Below are positions 46,301-51,322 of a stretch of DNA of 64,000 nucleotides, piece by piece. Made by a program: the position numbers and the translations under genes. The notes under the pieces are model-generated. The model was not told the origin of the DNA, made no database searches, and saw only the letters and a list, made by a program, of their open reading frames with translations. Source of the stretch: Micromonospora violae (lineage in GTDB: Bacteria > Actinomycetota > Actinomycetes > Mycobacteriales > Micromonosporaceae). The stretch's first letter is position 1. Every line of letters begins with the position of its first letter. The DNA lies in assembly GCF_004217135.1 (NCBI RefSeq), contig NZ_SHKK01000001.1:2418001-2482000 (forward strand). The letters are read 5' to 3'.

Positions 46301-46811
46301 CCACGTCGCCGATGTAGAGACCGGCGGTGACCTGGCTGAGCGCCGGGTCGGAGAGCAACTCGTTGATGCGAGACGTCTGGTCCGTCGCGAGGGCGTTCAT
46401 CGGGTAGAGGAGGATCGCCTTGACGCCAGCCCTGCCCTGCTGCTTCTGCCGCCGGCAGTGGTCGAGCACCGGGATCAGGAACGACTCCGTCTTACCCGAG
46501 CCGGTGCCGGTGGTGATCAGCGTCGGCTCGGCGGGCTTGCCCTTCGTCGACAACCGGGCGAACGCGTTCGCCTGGTGCAGGTAAGGGGTGAAATCGGCGG
46601 GCGCCCAGTCGAGGTGCGCCCGCCAGTCACCCTCCGCCGGGCGGAAGGGAGTGCGGATCCGCAGGTACGGGCCACGGAAGATGCCCTGCTCCGGGTGAGA
46701 GAGAAAACCCTCCAGACCGTGGCGTACGCCGTCCTCGGTCAGACCGAAGGTCGTGGTCAGGTACTGGGTGAGGGTCCGACGCAGGGTGTCGGCGGCGATG
46801 GTCGGCCTCAT
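40386..46811 (-). CDS. Giant DEFH-box helicase with DUF1998-type zinc region and Vsr/DUF559-like nuclease segment
   Basis: The protein is 2141 residues from the ATG at 46811; an earlier in-frame ATG at 46877 adds only a non-conserved leader. Motor: TTGTGSGKTESFLIP near 104, VVLDEFHTYDG near 225, QRAGRAGRKSG near 1053, so the two RecA lobes are split by a ~600-residue insertion. CxxC zinc pairs lie near 490, 590, 930, 1344 and 1464. A DUF1998-like cluster (CACRHEGRAVCHRCLL) sits near 1624. Residues ~1700-1800 read as a PD-(D/E)xK Vsr/DUF559-type nuclease (PDVHF, EVAVYLDGFKYH, DDAEKRARLRAHGYLVF, TWDDV). Size and domain order resemble DruE of Druantia and the DrmA/DrmB pair of DISARM without matching either fully. 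It is coupled to UvrD. Confidence 0.87.
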   Translation of the reverse strand: MRPTIAADTLRRTLTQYLTTTFGLTEDGVRHGLEGFLSHPEQGIFRGPYLRIRTPFRPAEGDWRAHLDWAPADFTPYLHQANAFARLSTKGKPAEPTLITTGTGSGKTESFLIPVLDHCRRQKQQGRAGVKAILLYPMNALATDQTSRINELLSDPALSQVTAGLYIGDVAAIEYAHVFTKRSEMRRTPPDILITNYKMLDLLLQRADDLPLWEDAEPAYVVLDEFHTYDGAQGTDVAMLLRRLAAALDLDEPERPLGPICPVATSATLGEGGGRDGRTAIREVAEQVFGVAFDAGSLVGEDRYEAGEFVARQDFSLPLPSPEQLAAVDDRDPEAMMAEVAELVVGERCLDAPTRLGELLRQHPLTKAVLDSLQTRPCTLDEIIDVLPRKNATGWGSVMKTPAGITAKALARFVGLLSVAQNPDVPGRPLLNIETHLWVRAVSRLLRGTSHQAAFGWYGEAPRELDPYATDADVVVADNRYPRLPAIYCRHCGRSGWMALSPEKDPQELETDPDKIYRASVGRDKRRVRALIAATDDEVRQRSRGLLVLEYGRRVRPFDEHRDRQPTDDAIVVLGDVLDIDGAEKDRCPSCELDHGIRFLGAGLATLASVAITQLFTGGELDEAEKTLLFNDSVQDAAHRAGFVANRSYSFSLRSLLAGRLTAGESIGLDDLFVRMIEEAAKPEILSTVVPPDLHDQPGVDSLLAGEHSGSRDTWELISERLVFATVMETGLRSRQGRTLELTRSVAVEVALDDPTRAAAICRDVHLTGPGHLAVAPPDDARYLAFVRGLLERLRVRGAVFHEWLVPYLKRGGTRWQIWGGRPAGMPAFPKGLSAPAFLLATPKSRSEFDVITARGNWYQDWTSRCLGLDSGDAAGFLSRLLPALAADGVVAVGDTEDGNTVYGLMPGHLRVTRLDDASAAMAGVGCDTCHWQQTEHPDRVADWIGQPCRQYRCRGQLQAARDDTAADDYYRRLYLDSPVFRVVTGEHTGMLTRAQRETVEKQFRDGERYTDPNVLSCTPTLEMGIDIGALSAVVLASLPHGPANYVQRAGRAGRKSGNALVLTLVGRTERDRYYLADPRDMIAGQIVPPGCFLSAVEILRRQYLAHLIDLAARGRLAGVLPMPRRAHVLFGPTGWLTGLAEAARRDGGRLVEEFLTLFGDKVLRIAADQLREFAADGIVHRVREADEIWDSRLADLRRRMQELATARGTLVPSDPDHAREIKMLKAEEGAVRRRLREVSSAAAHGTMVEFGLLPNYALIDSRTDLEATLTWEDKADGDRRFHSELREYARPARQALVEIAPGNSYYVRGYKHEISGLDVGPADRPAYEQWRICAQCGYVRTHLAKEDTSACPRCADPGIADHGRLFQVLQPTRVLSRDKRNDARIRDDSDDRDRRFYATTVAVDVDPAKVDSSWRHAHDTFGVDYSRHAMIRHFNLGAQRYDRAAELFAGEEVRINRFHTCTSCGGTTVDGAPAVSQQLAAEASGSTVVKGAEHHRPWCPYRRSPAAPDAHVDLILAHELETEALRILIPAATAVVQERIASFAAAIRLGIAAQYGGDPAHLQAASATMPDGQSDGTRNFVVVYDTQPQGTGYLHRLAKPEEFRAVLELARQRIADCACRHEGRAVCHRCLLRHARNEHFALMSRDEALGMLDKLLDNWDVQEGTRTDEISLIHQVESELEMRFLTKLLALGETPNSGVRIDRRTDHDGARIADLRFVRDNGQSVTHWQMKLQNTVRGTRPDVHFKRLDAPSPEVAVYLDGFKYHASSQYNRLADDAEKRARLRAHGYLVFAATWDDVKTWGSTDGQGRWAPYGGVSKQTARERYRQFLPGADPDELEETIWVNPIEQLMRFLADPDLTRWQRRAEATLAGMIKQARDNTATDSGGVAERLLAALRGEPLPGPTAGKIMIARARDNADCPVTLVVDGRSKPLPTWSALAVLDDLPAAVTGTGHKDRWAAWLAWGNVIQFLGNGGGDAGQLAVSTLDTFEPASMAVTEGTGLVLAHRALPLDEETATWLGVVAQPVAAEPGSLDTESPWREVLRYLDPDEKTLDQLVQQLAQQDLPAPIVGYELGDQGWPAELAWPDRRIAIVLTGPSDDPETEDRDRAYADAGWHARTAREWSVDELAAEIKATTGGERR

Positions 46812-46963
46812 GAGCGGATCACCGCCGCATGCTACTGCACCCCTTACCGGGGTTGACCTGCGCGACAGCCCAGCCAACGGGGTGAGTCGGATTCGCGACA
46901 GACATGCTCAGGAACGGGCGCACCACCGGGTGCCACCACCACGGGAACCACGTGGCGAACCGG

Positions 46964-46969
46964 TACGAT
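46964..46969 (+). promoter_or_regulatory. Likely -10 element of a leaderless Uma2 transcript
   Basis: TACGAT ends 6 nt before the ATG at 46976 with no ribosome site between, which places the transcript start at the ATG. No convincing -35 hexamer is visible. Confidence 0.45.
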
Positions 46970-46975
46970 GCGCCC

Positions 46976-47530
46976 ATGAGCTCGGAGGCGGTTGGCAGGT
47001 ACATGCCCCCTGTCGTGACGCTCGATGACCTCACGGCAATGATGGCCGAGGACGAGAACCACCGGTATGAAATCAGCCCCGAGGGAGTCGTCTCGATCAT
47101 GCCGCCGCCGGGATACGCGCACGCGATCATCGCGACCCGGCTCATGGTGTGGCTCGCCCAGGGTGGCGTCCCGGCGGATCGCATCGCCCAGGCGGTCGGG
47201 CTACGCATACCCGGTCGTGACGGCGGCGTCGGCGGACGCATCCCCGACCTGGTCGTGTGGAGCAAGGCTCAGTCCGACGGGGTCTGGCTGCCGGTAGCAG
47301 ACGTGCTTCTGGTGGTGGAGATCGTGTCGCCCGGCTCCGAGGGTGTCGACACGGTGACCAAGCGCAGTGAGTACGCCGCCGCAGGCATCCCCCAGTACTG
47401 GGTGGTTGACCAGGATGCGGCGCAGACCGTAACCATGCATCGCTTGGACGGCGAACGCTACGTTGCCCGCGCGACCATGCCGCTCGCCTGGGTCCTCAAC
47501 ACCAGCCTGGAGGAGCACGACCTCGGCTGA
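46976..47530 (+). CDS. Uma2-family putative restriction-endonuclease-fold protein
   Basis: This 184-residue protein has the Uma2 (DUF820) pattern: HRYEISPEGVVSIMPPPGYAHAII, then the PD-(D/E)xK core GRIPDLVVW...VLLVVEIVSPGSEGVD...KRSEYAAAGIPQYWVVD. The Asp, Glu and Lys of the nuclease site are all present. Uma2 proteins are abundant in actinobacteria and cyanobacteria; their biological role is largely unknown. The ATG at 46976 was chosen because the family begins close to it and a -10 box abuts it; the frame extends further upstream without homology. Past the TGA the same frame stays open for 36 codons with protein-like composition. Confidence 0.87.
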   Translation: MSSEAVGRYMPPVVTLDDLTAMMAEDENHRYEISPEGVVSIMPPPGYAHAIIATRLMVWLAQGGVPADRIAQAVGLRIPGRDGGVGGRIPDLVVWSKAQSDGVWLPVADVLLVVEIVSPGSEGVDTVTKRSEYAAAGIPQYWVVDQDAAQTVTMHRLDGERYVARATMPLAWVLNTSLEEHDLG

Positions 47531-47645
47531 ATCGGGTCGACCACGGGCAAGGAGTTCGGCCAGGTGGTGCGGATCGAGTTGCCGGGATACCCCCGGGCGT
47601 CGATCCTCGAGCGATTCCAGCGGCGGGCGGCAAGCAGTTAGCCGG

Positions 47646-48116
47646 TCACCAGTCGCGGGCCCAGTCCGGCGGCGGTACGACGGCGAGCTGCGGCTCGCCG
47701 GTGATCGGTTCGAGAGCATGCACGACCCGCAGGTGCCCGTCGGCCGCGGCGTCCTCGTCGGTGAGGACCCGGCCACTGCTGCCGTCGGTGCTGACCAGCA
47801 CCCACCGGTCGGGATAGATGCCTCCGTCATCGACCAGCGCTCGCACCCCGAAGGTTCGCGCCAGCGTGGCCGCCAACTCTCGCTCCCCCTGACCGGTGGC
47901 GTCGGCGAGCTCGGTGTCACCGGTCAGGATCCAGCCGAATTCCTCGTCCTCGTCCGGAGGATTGAGCATGGCGACCGGCCGAGGGTCATCGATCGCCCGG
48001 TCCTCGATCCGCCCGATGTAGACCGCGTGCGGCGAGATGCCGTAGTCCTCACTCAGGAATCGGCGCAGAGCTTCGGCGGGCAGTTCCTTCTCGAAGTGGA
48101 TTTGATAGCGCAACAC
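47646..48116 (-). CDS. Putative immunity protein of the polymorphic toxin locus
   Basis: This 156-residue acidic protein is not of a family I recognise (MLRYQIHFEKELPAEALRRFLSEDYGI, DEDEEFGWILTGDTELADATGQGERELAATLARTFGVRALVDDGG). Its GTG start directly abuts the stop codon of the toxin-tip gene. Acidic charge, small size and position immediately after a toxin tip are the usual marks of an immunity protein, so that role is inferred from context only. Confidence 0.68.
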   Translation of the reverse strand: MLRYQIHFEKELPAEALRRFLSEDYGISPHAVYIGRIEDRAIDDPRPVAMLNPPDEDEEFGWILTGDTELADATGQGERELAATLARTFGVRALVDDGGIYPDRWVLVSTDGSSGRVLTDEDAAADGHLRVVHALEPITGEPQLAVVPPPDWARDW

Positions 48117-48674
48117 TTACCCCCGGTAGCTCTTGTGGTGGCGGAAGACCTCCAGCGCCCGCTCCTGCGCGGCCTCAGTCAGGAACGGGTTGCGGGCCAT
48201 CGCGGCCCTCGCCTTCTCGATGTCGCCGCCAGCGGCAATGTACTCCTTCAGCGCGCCGTACTCGGCGCGGTTCAACTGCTCCAGGCCAGGACCCGCCTCA
48301 GGAAAGACCGTGCCGCTCGGCTCGACCGCATAGGTACGACCGTTGACCAGGTAGCGCTGCCGATCCGGATCCCAGGTGGCCCGGCCCGCAGCGATGTCGT
48401 CCAGGTCCTTCGCGACGTCCGTACCAGGAAGGACGACCGTGTTCACCTCCTTGGAGGGGCTTTTCGGCCGGATGCTGTCGAGATTGTGCCGAGAATTCGG
48501 CGGCTTGAGGGGAATTTTTCCGGCGGGGCCAGGGATGGCCTTTCGGGCAGCATCAGTGGCGTCACCGGCGACCTTGGGCCCGACCTCTTTGGCTTCCCGC
48601 ATCGATGCGGACGCCGCCTTGGCGATGATGCCGGAGGCGGCCTCACCGCCCGCCTTGCGGCCGCGCTTACCCAA
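48117..48674 (-). CDS. C-terminal toxin-tip protein of a type VII-linked polymorphic toxin
   Basis: This 185-residue protein has a basic Ala/Gly/Pro-rich linker (~1-75) followed by a compact ~110-residue C-terminal domain beginning near KDLDDIAAGRATWDPDRQRYLVNGRTYAVEPSG and ending in ALEVFRHHKSYRG. Linker then compact tail is the layout of polymorphic toxin C-termini; I cannot name the toxin family. The TTG start overlaps the end of the WXG100-like gene by 8 bp in the +1 frame. In many relatives the WXG100-like region and toxin tip form one chain, so this may be a split or frameshifted toxin. Confidence 0.7.
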   Translation of the reverse strand: MGKRGRKAGGEAASGIIAKAASASMREAKEVGPKVAGDATDAARKAIPGPAGKIPLKPPNSRHNLDSIRPKSPSKEVNTVVLPGTDVAKDLDDIAAGRATWDPDRQRYLVNGRTYAVEPSGTVFPEAGPGLEQLNRAEYGALKEYIAAGGDIEKARAAMARNPFLTEAAQERALEVFRHHKSYRG

Positions 48675-49155
48675 GGACGATCTCCAGCGCCTGCCCGATC
48701 AAAAAGTCGATCGCGATGTCGATCAACTTCTTGAACACGGGAATCTCCAGCAACGAGGCACCCAGGGTCGGTCCGGCCGTGGCGATAGCCTGAACGATCG
48801 CGATGGCCAGCAGAGTCAGCTGGACGATCACATTGATCTTCAGCGCGAGCACCGCCATGGCACACACCAACAGCGCGGCTCCGACTGCCCGTGCTCCCGT
48901 GCAAATCCCGTGCAGTACCTCCGGGGCCGAGTCGGTGTGAGCCCACTGGACACGGAAAGCCTCCAACGCCTCCCCATGGTTGTCGCTGAGCCTCACGGTG
49001 GCCTGACCTGCGGCGGCCGAAACGGTGTCCACCTCTGCCCCGAAGGCGATCCACGCCTGGCCCAGTTCGAAGAGCCGTTCCTCGTCGCTCTCCGGCCAGA
49101 TGTAGCCGAGTTCGTTCAGCAGGCCGGACAGCTCACCCGGAATCTGGATGCCCAT
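48667..49155 (-). CDS. WXG100-like N-terminal domain protein of a polymorphic toxin
   Basis: This 162-residue protein begins with the helical secretion-type domain seen at the N-terminus of CpnT-like toxins (IPGELSGLLNELGYIWPESDEERLFELGQAWIAFGAEV). It ends in hydrophobic helices (LLVCAMAVLALKINVIVQLTLLAIAIVQAI and ASLLEIPVFKKLIDIAIDFLIG). It should be exported through an ESX/type VII apparatus encoded elsewhere. It overlaps the toxin-tip gene and lies 6 bp downstream of a WXG100 gene. Confidence 0.8.
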   Translation of the reverse strand: MGIQIPGELSGLLNELGYIWPESDEERLFELGQAWIAFGAEVDTVSAAAGQATVRLSDNHGEALEAFRVQWAHTDSAPEVLHGICTGARAVGAALLVCAMAVLALKINVIVQLTLLAIAIVQAIATAGPTLGASLLEIPVFKKLIDIAIDFLIGQALEIVLG

Positions 49156-49161
49156 CGTGGG

Positions 49162-49473
49162 TCAGCCCAGCGCACGGAACAGGTCGGTGTTGTCTTCCTC
49201 GACCTGATCATAGGCGTGGCCCATCCCGACCAGGCCGTCAGCGAAGCCGCTCAGGGCGTTGAGAACGGAGGTGATCGACCGCTCTGCGACCTGGTGGGCG
49301 GCCTGATAGGACACGCCGATCAAGCCACCGACATCGTCCGTACCGAAGATGTCTCCCATCCCGTCGGCCGTTGCGCGAAGTTGCTGCCACCGCTCGCCAA
49401 GCTGATCTGCCGCCTTCCGCACCGCCTCACCGGCCTCCCGCAGCTGAGCCGGGTCGACGTCCAGCGGTCTCAT
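49162..49473 (-). CDS. WXG100-superfamily small protein
   Basis: This 103-residue, all-helical protein has the two-helix hairpin of the ESX/WXG100 superfamily: helix one LREAGEAVRKAADQLGERWQQLRATADGM, a short turn where W-x-G is replaced, helix two AHQVAERSITSVLNALSGFADGLVGMGHAYDQVEEDN. Such proteins are export partners of the adjacent WXG100-like toxin. It overlaps the YbaB-like gene by 4 bp and is one of the five consecutive co-directional genes of the toxin locus. Confidence 0.82.
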   Translation of the reverse strand: MRPLDVDPAQLREAGEAVRKAADQLGERWQQLRATADGMGDIFGTDDVGGLIGVSYQAAHQVAERSITSVLNALSGFADGLVGMGHAYDQVEEDNTDLFRALG

Positions 49474-49895
49474 CGGCGCGGCTCACGTAGCAACGCCACA
49501 ACGTCCTGCAACGCCTGGCCCATCTGGGCCATCTGTCGAATCGACCGGTCCTGCACCTCGTGAAGGCCGCCCGCCAAGGCGTCCACGTCGACGGGCTGCC
49601 CGATGGCGGGCTGGCCTCCTCGCAGAACGTCGAGTGCCTCGTTGACAGCGGTCATCACATGCTGGGCCAGCTCCCAAGAGGGCAAGCGCATCAGTCTCGG
49701 GTCGATCACGAACGAGTCGAGTCTGCCGTCGGTGATGGTGGCGGTGACCAGCCCGTCGGCGGCACTGCCCTGGGCGGCAGGGACCTCATCGGAATCGGCG
49801 AGGGTGTCCGGGTGGCAGGACCGTACGGCCTCCAACGCCCGACGCGTCTCGGTCAGCAGATCGTCCATCGAAGACAGCTCACGTTCGCTCACCAC
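49470..49895 (-). CDS. YbaB/EbfC-like protein of a type VII toxin locus
   Basis: This 141-residue protein has the YbaB/EbfC strand pattern (DGLVTATITDGRLDSFVIDPRLMRLPSWELAQHVMTAVNEAL) with helices on either side. Family members bind nucleoid DNA, but divergent copies recur at the head of actinobacterial WXG100 toxin operons, where the role is unclear. Starts at GTG 49895, GTG 49892 or ATG 49868 are all possible. It begins 32 bp after the membrane-effector gene on the same strand. Confidence 0.78.
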   Translation of the reverse strand: MVSERELSSMDDLLTETRRALEAVRSCHPDTLADSDEVPAAQGSAADGLVTATITDGRLDSFVIDPRLMRLPSWELAQHVMTAVNEALDVLRGGQPAIGQPVDVDALAGGLHEVQDRSIRQMAQMGQALQDVVALLREPRR

Positions 49896-49927
49896 AACAC
49901 GGGAAGATATCAGCTCAGTACGCAGCG

Positions 49928-50326
49928 TCAGTGCCGGTCGGGGCGGTCGCCGAAATGGATACCGCCGTGGACGTCACGTGCCTGCACCACCGGACCGTCC
50001 ACGTCACCGGAGACCGAGTTGGCGACGCCGCCGGCACCTTCGGCGACGGTGACCTCGACCTGCGACCACCGAGATCGCAGCTCGGCGCCGAAGGCCACGT
50101 CGCGGCGCGACTCCCGTTCGAGCAGCTCGGCGAGGCGGCCCACCGCCTCTGGCGAAGGCTGTTGCAGAGCGCCCTCGACGACGGCACGGGACGCCGGCTC
50201 GTGCTGAAACCGGCTGCGCAGAAAGTCGATCAGGGAGAATACCGCAGCCCGGCCACTCTGGGCCAGTTCGGTGGTCGCCCACGCAACGAGCGTCATCGCC
50301 GCGGTCACCATGATCGGGTCGGTCAC
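49928..50326 (-). CDS. Small membrane-type effector with C-terminal RHIM-like amyloid motif
   Basis: The protein is 132 residues from a GTG with a GGGAGGCGGAG ribosome site. Residues ~5-25 are hydrophobic (IMVTAAMTLVAWATTELA), followed by amphipathic helices to ~90, a layout like the Bell/HeLo membrane-disrupting effectors. The last 22 residues hold GPVVQARDVHGGIHF, an amyloid-signalling motif of the BASS/RHIM/PP type (core V-Q-A...G-G). The NB-ARC protein encoded divergently at 51323 carries nearly the same motif at its N-terminus. In known systems the receptor's motif templates the effector into amyloid and triggers cell death. Function is inferred from motif pairing and context. Confidence 0.75.
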   Translation of the reverse strand: MTDPIMVTAAMTLVAWATTELAQSGRAAVFSLIDFLRSRFQHEPASRAVVEGALQQPSPEAVGRLAELLERESRRDVAFGAELRSRWSQVEVTVAEGAGGVANSVSGDVDGPVVQARDVHGGIHFGDRPDRH

Positions 50327-50441
50327 AACTCCGCCTCCCACCATCACCCCGGCTCGTGGATACGAACATGGGGCACAAGTAATCAAGCAGCCTCGATGTT
50401 ACCTTGGGTGCTCGCGCGGACACCCGACTCCGGAGGCCACC

Positions 50442-50714
50442 ATGAGCGGACAGCGCTGGGAAGCGGACCCTACCGCCGAGCTCACCCGCCGCTGGGGCAA
50501 GTCCTCGCACGAGCTGGGCAACACCTCCGGCGACGGCAGCTGCCCGGACGTCTGGGAGTTGAGCAACGGCGACATCGCGGTGATCGGGCAGGACCTCACC
50601 GAGGCCTACCATGGACGACTTCCCGCCGACGTCTCGGTGGATCCGGGCGAGCGACTTATCATCATTCCCCGATCGACAATGATCGCGGCGAAGGTGGACA
50701 TACCTGATGCATGA
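50442..50714 (+). CDS. Small hypothetical protein upstream of DUF6879 gene
   Basis: This 90-residue acidic protein (WEADPTAELTRRWGKSSHELGNTSGDGSCPDVWELSNGDIAVIGQDLTEAYHG...GERLIIIPRSTMIAAKVDI) has GGAGG ahead of its ATG and overlaps the DUF6879 gene by 8 bp. Small genes of this kind regularly sit before DUF6879 genes in actinobacteria. Function unknown. The 115 bp between this gene and the divergent effector gene must hold both promoters. Confidence 0.82.
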   Translation: MSGQRWEADPTAELTRRWGKSSHELGNTSGDGSCPDVWELSNGDIAVIGQDLTEAYHGRLPADVSVDPGERLIIIPRSTMIAAKVDIPDA

Positions 50715-51318
50715 CCTGTTCGGCGGGGATCCCGGTGAGCTGCTCCGCCTGGAGGACTACTGGGCGGACTTCGACGATCGGTTCTGGCGGACCAGTGGTC
50801 CGGGCTTCTGGAAGCTGGAACGTCAGCAGACCTTCAAGGAGCCCAGCGACGAGGGATGGCAGGCGTTCGCCGACGGGCGATGGGAGGATTCGCTGCGAAT
50901 CCTCGACGCGCGCCGCCCCGATTTCCGGAGCTACTACCGGCGGATCGCGGAGAACGGGTTCGCCACCCGTCGGGTGCGGATCATCGAAGAACCCCTCACT
51001 CCGTACCTCCAGTGGGAGCTGCACGTTCTGCGGCTGCGGCACGAATATGGCGGTCTGACCCAGGTGGTCGGCACGGACGCAGTCGCAGCGGACGAGACGA
51101 GCGGGCAGCTGCCGGAGATCTACACCCTCGGCGCCGAGGTGATGTACGAGGCTGTCTACAACGCCGACGGAGTGTTGGCGGCTGCCCGCCGCTGGCGCGA
51201 CCCCGAGTTGGTGGCAAGCTGCCAGTCCTTCATCGAGTCCCTCTACCACCGCGGTGAACCCTTGGACGAGTACTTCGGCCGTGCGGTGGCACCGATGGGG
51301 CCTCCCCACGCGGGGTGA
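50707..51318 (+). CDS. DUF6879-family protein
   Basis: The 203-residue sequence matches the DUF6879 family: LERQQTFKEPSDEGWQAFADGRWEDSLRILDARRPDFRSYYRRIAENGFATRRVRIIEEPLTPYLQWELHVLRLRHEYGG. It is cytoplasmic with no catalytic motif that I can identify. Family members are frequent beside DUF397/HTH or NB-ARC genes in actinobacteria. It is coupled to the gene before it, and the NB-ARC receptor starts 5 bp after its stop, so all three form one operon. Confidence 0.85.
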   Translation: MHDLFGGDPGELLRLEDYWADFDDRFWRTSGPGFWKLERQQTFKEPSDEGWQAFADGRWEDSLRILDARRPDFRSYYRRIAENGFATRRVRIIEEPLTPYLQWELHVLRLRHEYGGLTQVVGTDAVAADETSGQLPEIYTLGAEVMYEAVYNADGVLAAARRWRDPELVASCQSFIESLYHRGEPLDEYFGRAVAPMGPPHAG

Positions 51319-51322
51319 CGAG

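Noticed and set aside
40386..46811. Complete Druantia or DISARM system
   Set aside because: The large helicase resembles DruE or DrmA/B in architecture, but no DruA-D, DruH, drmC or other diagnostic gene lies beside it; only a resemblance is claimed.
23451..46811. Dpd (7-deazapurine) DNA modification cluster
   Set aside because: SNF2, RecQ and DUF1998-type helicases recall DpdE/F/J, but there is no TGT-like DpdA or queuosine-precursor gene.
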